From Austropuccinia psidii (Eukaryota > Basidiomycota > Pucciniomycetes > Pucciniales > Sphaerophragmiaceae), in NCBI GenBank assembly GCA_023105745.1, contig JALGQZ010000001.1, forward strand, positions 69,539,991 to 69,603,990: DNA of 64,000 bases, written 5' to 3'. Under the pieces are notes generated by a model. It searched no databases and had not been told where the DNA came from. It was given only the letters and a program-made list of their open reading frames with translations. Made by a program: the position numbers and the translations under genes. Shown one piece after another: positions 13,101-25,241 of this stretch; the first letter of the stretch is position 1; each line of letters starts with the position of its first letter.

Positions 13101-15206
13101 ACAGAAGAAAGAGTCAAGGCATATGAAGAATTGAGAAATTCCTTAACAAATGCCCCATTTCTTCTAATGCCAGATTTGAAGCTACCCTTCAAACTTTACA
13201 TTGATGCTTGTGGAGAAGGACTGGGTGCTCCCCTACACCAGACACAAATTATCAATGATAAACCAGTGGAAGGACCAATTTGTTTTATTTCAAGACAAAT
13301 AAAGCCAACAGAAGCAAGATATGGAGAAAGCCAAATGGAATGCCTCTGCTTAGTGTGGGCTTTAGAAAAATTACATTACTACTTGGATGGAACAGTATTT
13401 GATGTGATTACAGACTTTAATGCTGTAAAATCTCTATTAAATATGAAAACTCCAAATAGACATATTCTGAGATGGAAAATTGCTATCCATGAATATAGAG
13501 GAAATATGACTATTGCTCATAAATCTGGTAATATTCATAAAAATGCGGATGGTCTTAGCAGATGGGCTCTAGCAAATACCCCTGAAAATCCAGCATGGGT
13601 ACCACAAGAAGAACACCATATAGAAGGAATATGTGTTACAGACATTGGCACAGAATTCTTTAACCAAGTTAAAGAAAGCTATAAGATACACAAAAATTTC
13701 CATATCTTAAGCCAACTTCTAATGAAAGACTGCAAAGACCCATCACTTTAATCAAAACTAGATGAAACATGGAAAAAGGCATATGATGAAGGAAGATTCC
13801 ACCTCCTTGATGGAATCCTTTACCATAGAACAAAACACACATGTGTTATGGCCTTAACAGATAGAACCCTGATAAACACTATTTTACATGAGTATCATGA
13901 TAGTGTTGCAGCTGGACACCTTTCAGAAGACAGAACACTACAGAGGGTGAAAACCTGCTCTTGGTGGCCAAATTGGAAGAAATATGTTATAGAATACTGC
14001 CAAACCTGTGACAGATGGCAAAAAGCCAACAGAGCCACAGGAAAGAAATTTGGAATGATGATCAAGATCCCAGAACCAAAATCCCCTTGGGAAATAGTTC
14101 ATATGGATTGGGTGACAGCATTATCTCCAGGAGGAGACAGAAGCTATAATGAATGCCTAGTATTAGTTGACAGGTATAGCAAAACTCCCATGTTCCTACC
14201 ATGTCATAAAGATGACACAGCTATGGACACAGCCATAATGATATGGAATAAAGTTATTAGCCATACAGGCTTATTCCAGAATATTATAAGTGACAGAGAC
14301 CCAAAGTTCACTTCAGCATTATGGACAAATCTCCATAACTTGTTTGTGACAAAGTTATCATTCTCAACAGCCTACCATCCTCAAACTGATGGTTTAGCAG
14401 AAAGAATGATACAGACCTTAGAGGACATGATCAGAAGATTCTGTGCTTATGGGCTAGAATTCAAAGATTCTGATGGTTTTACCCATGATTGGTGTACATT
14501 AATACCAACTCTGGAACTGGAATATAAAACATCAATCCATTCTTCTACTGGAAAAACACCAGAAATGCTAGAAAAAGGTTGGAATCCAAGACTTCCTTAT
14601 GATACCCTCAAAAAGGACTTAGTGGATATACATCCAACAGCAAGCAGCTTTAAGATAATGCTTGATAAGGCAAGACACCATGCAAACAGATGTATGCAAG
14701 CTTCTTTCAAATATGCAAAAGAAAGATGGCATAAAAGTCATAAGCCACCTGATTTCAAAATAGGAGACTTGATCCTAGTATCAACTCTTAATTTCAATAA
14801 CATGAAAGGCCCAAAGAAATTAAAAGATTCCTTTGCAGGACCATTTATGATAAAAGCACTTCATGGACCCAATGCTGTGCAATTGGAACTCACAGGTGAA
14901 CTAATGAACAGTCACCCAACTTTCCCTGTAAGTCTTATAAAACCTTACAGCTCAAGTGACAAGGAGTTATTTCCACTAAGAAATAAACCCCCACTTGAAA
15001 TCCCCCCCTTGGAAGAAGGAGAGGAAAAGAAAATGGCAAAAGTCCTTAAAGAAAGAAGGACAAGAAACAAAAAAGAAAGAGAATATCTTGTAAGGTATAG
15101 AAATTCAACTCAAGAATATGAATTGCTACTTGAGAAAGATATAAAAAATGCTGATAAACTACTAAGAAGATTCAGACATGAAAGAAAGCCTGAAAAAAAA
15201 AGTTAA
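9402..15206 (+). pseudogene. Element B gag-pol, single frame with five nonsense codons
   Basis: One frame runs from ATG 9402 to the stop at 15204-15206, interrupted by TGA 11082, TAG 11832, TAA 12114, TAA 12246 and TAA 13749, with no frameshift. Order: N-terminal part overlapped by a second frame (9402-10116); coiled coil (10120-10600); capsid-like region with WYYGIRQTNGKNTWSWWKQE; zinc knuckle with the first Cys replaced (FHKCGGIGHLANNC, 11335-11380); protease NLDTGAYCTCVG (about 11708); RT with [12 protein letters not shown] (12758-12793); RNase H with [12 protein letters not shown]; integrase zinc region and core with [19 protein letters not shown] and [10 protein letters not shown]; chromodomain-like tail REYLVRYRN...LLRRFRHER. 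It is non-functional as it stands. Confidence 0.9.
9545..9640 (+). other. Predicted intron 2 of element B
   Basis: A GC-type donor (GCAAGT) at 9545 and acceptor AAATAG ending at 9640, 96 nt, phase 1. It would remove a cluster of four in-frame stops of the +1 frame (about 9562-9590). D, F and A have a comparable stop-bearing linker at the same place with phase-compatible sites. Weaker than intron 1. Confidence 0.4.
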
Positions 15207-15298
15207 GCATTATTGAGCTCCAAGACTAACAAAGTCTATTGAAGAGGTAGGACAGTGGATGATACCCTAATAACACATATCAGATTGTGGTACAATCT

Positions 15299-15315
15299 TT
15301 TTTGGAGGTAGGGAA
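15299..15315 (+). other. Element B polypurine tract
   Basis: TTTTTTGGAGGTAGGGAA sits directly before the 3' LTR. D has the near-identical TTTTTTGGTGGTAGGGAA, and F has GGTGGGAGGGAA on its own strand. It is the expected primer for plus-strand DNA synthesis. Confidence 0.8.
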
Positions 15316-17285
15316 TGTGAACCTTCGAGATATGACCACATACCCAAAAGGGACACAAGAAATATTTAATATAATTATACATTAAAAATAAGTACCTTAA
15401 AACTAGAAAAATACCATAAGTTGGTATAAAACTTGGTTTTACTTGAAAACCAATGAATAAAAATGTGAAATAAATTATACCATTGGATTCCCCATGGTAA
15501 AATACACATATACCATCTTTATGGCATATCTGGCAAGTCAATATTTAATAAGTTATAAGTAATAATACCTTATAAAAACACAAATCCTTATTTATTTCAA
15601 AACCCAATGAAACAACATGTGAAATGAATGGAATCATTGGATTCCCCATAAAAATCCACATATAAAACAATTGAGAAGCTAAGCTTCAAAATGAATACTT
15701 AAGAAATTAACCTGAATATATGCACTTTTTTGGTCAACACATATATTCAAGGATTTTAGCTAATATCTCTTGAATTATGAATGATAGAGTGATGAACCAA
15801 AAATAAAGTCAGCACTTAATTACTGTAGAAATACAGAAATGAAGTTTATTTCACAAGTTATAAACAAGGTTAAAACCTGTAAGGAATTATTGATTAAAAT
15901 CAACAGAGCTGTTGACCACTTTGTTGTGAAAGTGGTCCAAGCTTAAAAAAAGTAGACAGTTGGATTCTACTAGTTCATTCGTGAAGAATGATGTATTTTT
16001 TATTATAATATTCAAGGTATAGCCCCTTGAAATCATAGTTTGAAGTTTAAAATATTAAATTTCAACAGAAAAGATGAGTTACAAGAAAAATTATCAAAAA
16101 TAGAGTTTTGATGATGCAATGAAATGCTCTTGGCAACATAATGAGGTTATTCCAAGCTATTACAATTCACTCCCAGAACATCTGTAGCGTGTAAATCTTC
16201 AAAGCTATTAAGGATCAAAGTTTGAGCTTAATATGATCATTTATGATCACTCACTGTAACCTTAAATTAATTTTAACAGTCATATGAGTGATAAAATTGG
16301 TGAATACTATTAGTTTATGATTAAAACTAATGAAATACACGAATTTTGGGGTTCTTCCAAGCCTTTGACGTCATCAAACTTAGAGCTATAGTGATAACTC
16401 TAAATAATGGCATAATAATGATGTAATATGGTTTGATCATGATGTAATCATCACCAAACCTTAAGATATTGATCAATTCCAGTGGATATGATCAGTACAC
16501 GTCTACTAGAAGCCTGTTGGACTCTAGGGGGGAGGTATTTACTATAAATAGAGCTCTTTTTACTCTGTTTTCCCCTCAGACGCATCAAAAACATTAAATC
16601 AATACAACTAAAAAGGTAACATCTTTATTCTTTCTATATAAAACTTTTATATTATCAAAGCCCAAAGATCATCTTATTAAAATCATCAATTTTGACGTGA
16701 TTAAATCATTTATTTAATTTTTTTTGTTAAAAATCTCTCTAAAACCTCATTTCCATGTAAAAATCAAGAATATTTGTAATTTTCTCTAATTTGTATTGTA
16801 AATACAATTTGTAGAAGTTTTATTTACATTCTTTGGCATAAAATATCTCAAAATTATTATATTAAGTGTTAAAAGTAGGTTATTTTCTCTTATTATAATA
16901 ATTTTCTCTTTATTATTCTTTTAATAATTCTTTAATTAATATAAATAGTATTTATATTAATTTATAACTTTAATATTGGTAATATTATTGTTATTCATTG
17001 TTTTTTATTAATAAAAAACGATTTTTTACACCTTTATTATTTTTTTGTAACAATAATAAAGTGCTATTAAATATATTAATTATTTTATATTAATATATTT
17101 ATTTTATTATATTATATTTTATAATATAAAATTATATTATCATATTTTATTGATTTTATAATTATTTTTACACCATAATTATTATAATTATTTTTATCTT
17201 ATTTATTTCATTTATAAGGACATTCATAGTACAATAAGTAAAATATTAGTAATTTTTACTTATTGTTTCATAGTCAAACCTTACA
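15316..17285 (+). repeat. Element B 3' LTR
   Basis: Starts TGTGAACCTTCGAGATATGAC and ends CATAGTCAAACCTTACA. It differs from the 5' LTR by scattered substitutions and small indels, for example an added TTATAATAATTTTCTC block near 16890. The TATA box is kept at 16543-16550. It is followed by the duplication TTCTT and the resumed RT of element A. Confidence 0.95.
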
Positions 17286-18359
17286 TTCTTGCCCTTGGTG
17301 TAACCGCATTTTGATGAAATCCCTTAAGGGAATCCATGGTGCTTATATAAACTGCTTGAGCTATTTGGGTAAGTACAATTTGGATTTTGGGTATTGGGTT
17401 CCTGTCTGGAACAGAGTAAGTATTTAGAGCTCTAAAGTCCCCAACCATTCTAGATTTTCCATTATTGTATGTGAGTATGACTGGTGTAGGTATTTCTACC
17501 TCCTCATTGTTCCCATCATCTCCTATCACCCCAAGGTCTATAGGTCCTTAAATATGGATTTTCAGAGCTTCAATTGAGCTAAGACTTGCTGGATAGGCAG
17601 GTCTTCTCAAGAGTGATGGGTAAGTTCTTTCAATATTAAGAATAATGTCAATCTTATGACTAACAATTGCTCCCAGTGGCTCTTTATTTGGTGCAAAGGA
17701 TTCTTTGCGGTCATATAAAAGGGAAGAATTTTCACTTCCTTGTTTATCAGTGAGATAAAGACAGATTTCAGCTTCATTTAATGGTTCAGACTTGAAATTT
17801 TCTAACTCTAAGTTGACTGGTAATACTGTTTTTACTGTAGTTTGTTTTTCAAATGGTAAAAAGGCAAATTTTCAATGCTTATCTTCCCCAATATTAAAGT
17901 ATCTGTCTTTATTGTAATGTAAATATATGCCATAAATGATTAAGTAATCATTTCCCAATATAAAATGGGTCCTAGAGAAGTTTTCCATGACAACAAATTC
18001 AACAGTTATTCTTAAATTTCCATTGATATGTGGGAATATGACAGTAGTTTTGAATATTCCCAATGCTTTCATGTGATTACTTTCACTGTTGAATTTTATG
18101 CCATCAATTGGAAATAACTGATCCTCAAAATTTGGTATGCAAGTTTCAAGAAAAAACGTTCCAACACAAGAGCAGAAGGCTCCTGGGTCAAGTAAAAGCT
18201 TAGTGGGTTTGTTGTCAATTACCATTTCTGTTATACATGATTTAACAGCTATTTAAACTTTTCCCCTGTTTGGTTTGGTTTTCATTTGTTGTTCATCTTG
18301 AATTCTTGATGAATATGGTTGACCATTGCTTAATGGTGGCAAGTGGGAATGAGATTTCA
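17286..18359 (-). pseudogene. Element A protease and RT N-terminus
   Basis: Minus strand from 18225: the retropepsin region KLLLDPGAFCSCVG, where the catalytic D-S/T-G is changed to D-P-G, so the protease would be dead even without the stops. The flap and helix follow with HFILGNDYLIIYGI. After a connector come the RT N-terminal motifs [20 protein letters not shown] and LKGFHQNAVTP (17529-17281), where element B begins. The B-induced TTCTT duplication is at 17286-17290. Several stops separate the pieces. Confidence 0.85.
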
Positions 18360-20584
18360 TGATGTCAAAATTTGCATTAATATTCTCTTTATATTTTGAA
18401 GATTCAGAAGATATTTATGATTTATCATCTCAATTATCTTCAATTACCCCATCCTTTTCAATGTCAATTTCATTTATTTTCCCCTTCTTGGGACATATAT
18501 TAGCTAAATGTGTGGCGCTTTGTAAAATATGGCACTTTCTCATTACATCTGCAGATTTATACTTAATATTATTAGAATTTTCTTTGGGATTTTTGTCCAC
18601 AGAATCTTTCCAAGGTGTATTAAACCTTGTTTTGGGAATCATCCTACTAGAACCAATTCTGGTTCTGGTGGTTACTTCTTCCAATATATTAATAATATCT
18701 TCTGCTGAAGATTGTTCAGTAGTCCTGATTTTTACAGCATTCTCTAAGTCACCTCCACATTGTCTTAGAATTTTTCTTTGAATCATAAATTCTGACATTT
18801 CATGATATAATGCTGTTAATCTATCTTTTTGTTGGCAAAACAATGGTAAAGCTTTGTCTTTGTCACAATCAATTTAAGCAGATTCAAAGGCTATTTCAAC
18901 CTCAAATCTTCAAGAATCATTTGCCTATTTGTTGATAATTTGGGTTTTCTGCCAAGTCCAACTTTGGTGTCCATGTGCATGTCTCAATTTTATATACCAT
19001 CTGTGGGCTGGTCTGGTAAACAAGGTGTGAAATCTTGCTGTTACCAATCTGTCAGTTAATTCAAAATCTTCTTTAATCATGTCAATAACTCTGATGAATT
19101 CCATATGGTCATGCTCTCCTTCACCACTGAAGTGAGGTCATTTTTTAAGTTTAGGTACTTCTTTCAAGAGAGCTTGGCCCATTGATGGTTCCAAGTTCTT
19201 AAAAGAAGTGGAAAATTCATTTTTTAACTGTGAATTTGCAACATCCAATACTTGTGGATTGGGAATTCCTGCACCCTCATTTTGATTGAGAGGTGTAGAC
19301 ATTCTAGCTAAAGTGTGAATTAATTGTTCAATATCTTTCATCATACTGTTGCTACACCTTTGAGGATTTCTGAACTCATGTTGAAAGCTCTGTATTGAAC
19401 TTATTAGCTCAATTTTAAACATATCTTCCTTATGTTTTAATTCTTGCAATAATTATGTCTGTCTATTATTGACAGAAGTGACTTGATTCAATTTCATTGT
19501 TAGTTTTGATACTTCCTCTTGTGAGGTGTCAAAACAATTTTTCAAGGCAATTGTATATGTCTTTACTTAAGTAAATAAATTTGCAATATCATCAAGGACT
19601 TCCTCATTATCTTCTTTGATAATATATATGGCTTGTTTTATTCTTGTTTCAATTATGTCATCAATATTGAATTTAGAATATTTGTCTGGTAATTCTTTAA
19701 TAATGGCAGATTGTTCATTCAATTTATTTCCAAATGAATTTTCATTATTAGAAGTTTGAACTTTTCTCAAAACTTTTTCAAAATGCACAAGTGTCTCATT
19801 TATTTGGCTCTAACTTGAGTTATTTGTCTTAAGATTTTTACAAGTTGTGAAATTCTTATCAGAAACATGACTTTTTTAACGTCATTTGTAGCCATATACA
19901 AATTTTGAATGTCATTTAGAATATAAGAAATCATTTCTTATATTATAGTCTGGCTTCTTCCTTTTTCTGCAACTCCATAATTGTTCTGGCCATCTGAAAT
20001 ACAATTTCCATGGAATCCTGATGAATCTTTGGGATTCTGTAGCCCTGGCTCTAAGGTTTTATTGCTGGTGCTTTGCCTTTGCTGTTTTTATGAGCTTGTG
20101 AATGCTTTTTCATGTTTATATTGCTTCTGCTGGCTACTGGGGCTGTTTTTGGCACTTTCTTGGGTTGTTTTTCCTCCATTCTGCTGTTAAAAGCATCATG
20201 TTTTTCTTTTCCATCAATGGATGCCATTCATTGAGTAAATTGCAAGTGTTGGGATGGCCCAGGAATTTTCTCACAGTCAGGTAAGAATTCATGCAGTTTT
20301 TCCACAGATTTGGAAGGATCTGGTACCCTTTGTGCTGCAATGTATTGTTGAGCACCTTCTGGATGGTTTTGCATATGTCCCCTGAGGCTTCTTGTGGCAG
20401 TGTCAGCTCTTTTTGAAGGTATAACAGTATTATCAGCTTCAGGGTGGCATAATTTGTAAGGTGGGGATCCACTTACTGACCCTTTTACTTTTGTTACTGA
20501 TTTTCTTGTGCCATAATCACACCTATAAACGTTTTAGGCACTGCTTGAGGAGTTATAGCTGGCTCCCAATCTGGATGAAGGCAT
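18360..20584 (-). pseudogene. Element A gag
   Basis: The Gag start is placed at the ATG at 20584-20582 (M-P-S-S-R-L-G), matching M-T-P-T-R-S-G-S in D and M-T-T-R-R-G-S in B. Downstream are coiled-coil-like pieces (19788-19567, 19449-19138), the capsid-like segment (about 19130-18840) and a damaged zinc knuckle. In the last, CHILQSATHLANIC keeps Cys1, His and the final Cys but has lost the second Cys. An acidic stretch precedes the protease. The frame is broken many times. The ATG lies inside the predicted intron 20633-20571. Confidence 0.8.
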
Positions 20585-20830
20585 TATTATAACTAAAAAG
20601 GTCCAAAATAGTAATTTTACGTCAAAAACTTACTATTTTCCAAATCCTTAGCTTGTGGGAGAATATTAATAATGTAGAAATTGATTAATTGTGAAGAAGT
20701 TGTTCTTTTTGATTATTCTGAGTTCTAATGACAGGACTATTAGTCTCAGAATTTACAGTACTTGCAGGAAAATTGCTAGTAACTGTTGATGCAGTTTCAA
20801 TATTTTCTTGTCTTACAATGTTGTCAGACA
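20134..20830 (-). pseudogene. Element A spliced +1-frame ORF (overlaps gag), predicted exons
   Basis: Exon 1 begins after TTTTAG at 20831, with TG then an open frame of serine, threonine and glutamine-rich sequence. Exon 2 (20570-20523) follows the 3' splice site that ends at 20571. Exon 3 (20381-20134) contains ILPNLWKNCMNSYLTVRKFL and NEWHPL, matching LPSLW, MKSYLQVKKF and GWTP in D. Beyond 20134, after a stop, the same frame holds GYRIPK, SMEIVFQMARTIMELQKKEE (about 20045-19960), which is conserved in B, D and F. Exon phases from exon 2 to exon 3 are consistent. The exon 1 donor is uncertain, because the best GTAAGT is out of phase. No transcript evidence. Confidence 0.5.
20571..20633 (-). 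other. Predicted intron in element A containing the Gag ATG
   Basis: On the minus strand a good donor GTAAGT starts at 20633 and the acceptor CATCCAG ends at 20571 (63 nt). The Gag ATG is at 20584-20582, 14 nt from the A to the last intron base. The same arrangement is seen in B, D, E and F. The donor is not in the right phase for the second frame, so an upstream donor may be used, or the element has decayed here. Confidence 0.45.
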
Positions 20831-21053
20831 CTAAAATAAATGAGAAAAGAAATTAAATGAGTAAAAGAAGGATTTTTCAAAAGAGAAATGAAAAATAAAG
20901 CCTTGCTCATTAAATGAAAAAGTTCTATTTTTTATGAATTTTTTGAATTATAAGTATTTTTTATGGAATTCTTGAATTTCTCAATATAAGAAAAAGGATT
21001 TAAAAAGATCAAAAAAAATTTCACAGGTAAGATATCATGGCTGGGCCCCCAAA

Positions 21054-22876
21054 TTTAAGGTGTGGATATGAAACTTTGATTAAAAATTCAAGTACTTTTC
21101 CTATCCTCAAAATTTGAGTAAGGTAAGAATTGATTAAAAATAGTATGAAATAAGATTTTTAAGAGAAAACACATCAATTGTGTTTTTTTTAACTTTTTAA
21201 GTATGAAAAAATGATATTATGAAGATTTATTGCTTTAACAACAATAAAGATGTATCCCAAATTACTCTACTAGAGATATTTAAGGCTACAAAAGAAATTT
21301 TTTCATGAGCAATTTCAATTTCAATCATTTGAGAAAAGGACTGTAGGAAATTAATACAAGAAAATAGTATTTAAAAATATTATTACAGACAAAACACACC
21401 CAAAATTGACCAGAGTTAATTTGGAAAAAAAGTGACAAAGTTAACAGCAATGAAAGATGCTTTAATTCACTTATGGGGTGTTTCAAGGTTAATAATGATT
21501 ATAAGACTTACAAACAATGATTATAATTATTTCTCACATGGTTAAAAGGTTCAAATTGATAAGAAAAGAGTGGTTGGAATCTTTTATTGATTTGTTTAAT
21601 GGTGTTTAACCTAATTATAAAAGGAAAAGATTCTAACATGAAGAGAAAAGTGGGGCAAAGAAGACATTCTTTTATAGCCATCAATTCTCTTACTCCCAAA
21701 GTAAAATTTGATCTTTTCAGCTGTGGAAAACACTCTGAAAGCAGAAAATCCAATTATGGCATCATTGAACCCTGGTTTAGACCAAAAAAAGGGCTGGTTT
21801 TAGCCATTTTTTGCTATTTTCAGCCATTTTGGACCCTTAAATCAGCCATTGATGTAGTAATACGTGGTTTTAAGCCTTCAAAACACGTCATAATGTGTGT
21901 AAGTGGCATCAAAACCAGTTAAATATGTTTTTACAATTATTGTTTTATTTTATTGGTAATTTTACCCACTTGGCAACAGTCAAAACTGCCCTGGTTGGTA
22001 TCAAAACCTCATCATCAATTGAGACACAGACCCTGTGACTCAATTCCATGCCAAAATTGATAAACGTTTGCATGGATTTTGAAATCTCACGCCTGCAAGC
22101 AAGTAATTTGGGGGTCTGGCTCCCCCTTGGAGCCAAGATTCCTTTTCCCCCCCAGAATCAATTTTTCCAATGTATTTTTTCTTTCATTCCTCATCATGTA
22201 TTATACTTATAATTTATGTATGTAATTCAATTGAGTTTTTACATTACACCACTGTAATGATACCTCATATGTAAATTAAAGTTCACTGATGTAATACACA
22301 TGCACATTTTTACATTTCAATTGAAAATACTTCAATTCCTCATAGCTTCCAAACTACACACAACACCTCAATTTTAACACAAAAATTGATGGTTAACACC
22401 ACATGTGATTTGAATTGACTTGATTTTGTGAGCACTTTCAACTTTTGTACAGCAAATACTAAAAACTTACTTTAACCTTATTTAGAGTTGAGTTACAGAA
22501 ATTTTACCCAGAGGTGACCCCACCTTATTTTTTATGAGCAGTCCAATGGTGAAATAATTTTCATATGTTTGTTTTTTGAATAAAAATTTATAGTAATTTT
22601 TCTTTAACTTTTTTCCAAGAATATTTCAATTTTGGTATTTTTGTTGCAAATTCATTTTTATTTAATTTTTTCAAGTAAAAATGTTTTTTCACAATTTTAA
22701 ATTTCAATGTATTTTTTTTTTTGAATCATAATTACGTTTTCATTTTTGTGGATAAATTTATGTTTATATTTGAATTTTTGTTTTTAAAATATAAATAAAT
22801 TTATTTTATTTATATTTTTATCTTGTTTTATTGTTTGTGCTGTTTTGGGCATCAGAAAATACCTCTAAGGCTCACA
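21054..22876 (-). repeat. Element A 5' LTR
   Basis: The plus-strand text runs from TTTAAGGTGTGGATATGAAAC (the expected TGTAAGG has a G-to-T change) to CTCTAAGGCTCACA. It is homologous to 2360-4151. Directly inside it, on the minus strand, is the primer-binding region TTTGGGGGCCCAGCCATG (21053-21036). The right flank is the duplication ATTCT at 22877-22881. In minus orientation it would hold the promoter of element A. No clear TATA box was picked. Confidence 0.9.
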
Positions 22877-23440
22877 ATTCTCCTGGAAGATTTATCATGA
22901 TCTACATGGCTACAACCAAATCAAGGAGAGTTTATGGTTTTATGAGATGATCATCAATAAGGTTGCACAGGTTTTGACTAATTTCTTGTACCCTTTCTAT
23001 AGTATGAAGGAGGTTAGATTCAGGTAAGAAGGTAGAGAAAACCTTCCCTAGGTAGGAAGCTTTATTTTGAAGATTTTTAGGTTGGTAGTGTTTTTTGAGT
23101 AGTTCCCACCGTAAAGAGGGACTTAAGTCACATTTTTTGGTTAATTGGGAAGCAACTTTGATGTTTCACTTGAGGCTGATGATGGCATATGCTATACCTC
23201 TCCTGTCTGGATCAAGTTTGAGTTGTTCAGCAGCTTTTTCAGGGGATTCATCATTGATAACCATGTTGTAATATCCCCAAATGAGGAGGAGAGAATGCAT
23301 GCATTGTTTCCAATCAATGTAATTGGAACCATCAAGTTTGAACTTGTTGGGAAGTTCAGGATTAAAGTCTTTGCCCATTTTGATGGAGTTTTTGTCCTTT
23401 TTTTCAAAAAAAGGCAAGGAAAAGATCCCTGTCTCATAAT
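22877..23440 (-). pseudogene. Copia gag remnant
   Basis: The minus strand encodes KFKLDGSNYIDWKQCMHSLL near 23350-23290, the typical N-terminal signature of copia Gag (DUF4219/UBN2-type: LxGxNYxxWKxxM). Frame is kept for about 84 codons (23417-23166) with a short lysine-rich leader. Further Gag-like sequence continues toward 22877, where element A interrupts it. The next module on the other side of A is the copia zinc knuckle and protease at about 2150, as expected for one split element. The start codon is uncertain because the frame is also open upstream of 23417. Confidence 0.7.
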
Positions 23441-23473
23441 CTAAAAGACAACATACAGAAAGGAAGATAGTTA

Positions 23474-23741
23474 CTTTAGGAATTAATTGGCAGGAGTAAA
23501 TACTTTAGTAATTCAGCAAAGGAAGGGAGGTGACAGCAGACCTGTTAAGCAGAAAAAGGGAAAAAGAGATTGGTAATAACATTAACCAATACTATTGCAT
23601 ATCAATAGCTAGGTATATTTACAAGTAGTAACCTTTAGGAATTAATTTACAGGAATCAATACTTTAGTAAGTCATGAAAGGAAGGGAGGCAGCAGCGGAC
23701 CTGTTAAGCAGACAAAGGAAAAAGGAGAGCGGTAATAACAT
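23474..23741. repeat. Direct repeat, two 109-bp units
   Basis: Two copies beginning CTTTAGGAATTAATT and ending GGTAATAACAT lie at 23474-23582 and 23633-23741, each 109 bp, with starts 159 bp apart. They share the core GACCTGTTAAGCAGA and a purine-rich GGAAGGGAGG stretch and differ at roughly a dozen positions. They lie just upstream (on the minus strand) of the copia Gag start, so they may be leader or LTR-adjacent repeats of that element. Function unknown. Confidence 0.75.
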
Positions 23742-25241
23742 GAGGGAAATAGATTCTAGATACATGAAGGCTCTCCTTATAAGGAGTTGCTTTTAGTGAT
23801 TTTGATAAGAACTAACATACACGATATGACGAAAAGATAGTGAGGAAGAAGAGGAGGTTACAACGTAAATGGTGACGTTGAGGAGGTTGATAACCGTTTT
23901 ATTCTTATATTATTAGTTAAGATTTCCTACCTCAAAATTTTCATTATATGGTTCCAGATTGGTTAAGAGGCAATATTTGTTACTGGGACTGGGTATATTA
24001 CTCATCTTTCCTATTCAATAAAGCTGAGCGGTTCCAGCTAGCTCCTTGACTTCAGGTATATCTATATATAATTCCAATATTTTGATGCTTTTGTATTGGT
24101 TAGTTGAAAATCTAGTCTCATTAATTGTGACAGGTGGAGAATATCATGATGGAAACAGGTGATCATATTATTTCCAAAAGCAGGAAACATAGGGGAAACA
24201 GAAGAATAATTTTTAACGTGAAATATAAAAAAATTTCAGTTCCAAAAGAAAGACCTGTAAGGGGAGGGAGAGGTGGACTGCGAGGCAAGGCAGAAGAAAA
24301 AATTGAAGTGCAATCGAGGTTTAAATGGAAATTCGTTAAATAAGAGGTATTATTCTCTTGAAACAGATAGCGAAACCCAAAAAAAAGAAAATAGTATAAT
24401 AAATCAAGGAGAGAGCTAGATCAAATAATGAAAACACAGGACATGAACTATGATACTTGGTTGGAAGATCTGATCTCCTTACGCTTATTTTCATTTTCTT
24501 AGCCGTGATATATGGAGTGACAGAGACAAAGGACAGAATACCTAGTGGTGTAAGACGAAAGAGAAAGGGTACCAGAGTGGGAATAAGGTGCTACATTCAC
24601 TTCATTTCTGTTGGTAACAGTGCTGATTGCTCTTCCCAAAGTATGGGGCAAAGGGGTAACTGGGACTCCAATCTTAGGATTTCTATTTACTAATTAGGCA
24701 AGAGTTTCTTCTGTCTAAGATTTGTCTCTACTTTAATAAAAATCACAACTTGAGAGCTACTGTGAGTACACCCCAAAAATTACTCAAAATCATGTTCTTT
24801 GTGTTTGAAAGAAATTTCTGCGTTTCAGTCAAGAACTCACTACTTAAATAGGTAAACTTGATAAAAGCTATTTTTAAGCAGAGGTTTAGCGCTTTGCAGG
24901 CTAATATTACAAATTAATGGTTTTTAGAATATTGCGACAATACTTTTACTATGATTTGTTGTTCTCAGTGGAGAAGTATTCCAGATTCCGGAAGACACAA
25001 ATGAAAATAAATCATTAAAATTGACGTCTAATTTGATGAATGACAACTCTAGCTATGTTTCTAATTCTTTTATATTAGAGCGAAATGTTGATTAACAATA
25101 TCTGGGAAGTCAACAACATAGATTTACCAAGTCCTTTTGGTAGAATTTTGGATTTTAAAGCCAAAAACCCATTCCCAAAGTCATCCTTCTGGTTGATTGT
25201 TTATTTTTGCTTCTTGAAGGCTTAAAGGTTTCGTTCATGCT
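23742..25241. other. Unassigned stretch right of the copia element
   Basis: No recognised gene. The first 350 bp look like leader or LTR-type sequence of the copia element. There are two short plus-strand open frames. One, at 24134-24343, is basic with a PVRGGRGGLRGK segment. The other, at 24457-24693, has a hydrophobic start followed by a KRKGTRVG basic patch. Neither matches a family I know, and neither has supporting signals beyond being open. The base composition becomes less AT-rich toward 25 kb, which hints at the edge of a non-retrotransposon segment. Confidence 0.4.

Larger units (their letters stand above)
6724..17285 (+). mobile_element. Gypsy element B (Ty3/gypsy), inserted in A
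   Basis: A full-length plus-strand element, 10,562 bp, bounded by LTRs of 1965 and 1970 bp and flanked by the perfect duplication TTCTT (6719-6723 and 17286-17290). The internal region has a primer-binding site, one long Gag-Pol frame (9402-15206) broken by five nonsense codons but with no frameshift, and a polypurine tract. The insertion cut element A in RT. The solo LTR G at 56932-58840 belongs to the same family. Confidence 0.95.
2360..22876 (-). mobile_element. Gypsy element A (Ty3/gypsy), interrupted by B
   Basis: Bounded by two LTRs (2360-4151 and 21054-22876) in minus orientation and flanked by the duplication ATTCT. Internal order on the minus strand is gag, protease, RT, RNase H, integrase, chromodomain-like tail, which is the Ty3/gypsy order. 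Element B (6724-17285) is inserted in the RT. Excluding B and its TSD copy, A is about 9.95 kb. Many stops and frameshifts are present. Its LTRs differ from each other in length (1792 against 1823 bp) and at many sites, so it is older than B and E. Confidence 0.9.
1..23440 (-). mobile_element. Ty1/copia element, decayed, split by gypsy element A
   Basis: Coding traces on the minus strand run in copia order from right to left: Gag (23.4-23.2 kb), zinc knuckle and protease (2.15-2.0 kb), GAG-pre-integrase (1.9-1.57 kb), integrase C-terminus (1.3-0.85 kb) and reverse transcriptase (0.63 kb to the window edge). The order protease, integrase, RT is the Ty1/copia order. Element A (2360-22876) sits between protease and Gag and is flanked by a perfect ATTCT duplication at 2355-2359 and 22877-22881, so the two halves were once contiguous. 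The left end is cut by the window and no LTR was identified. Every module has stops, so it is a fossil and the oldest layer here. Confidence 0.8.
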
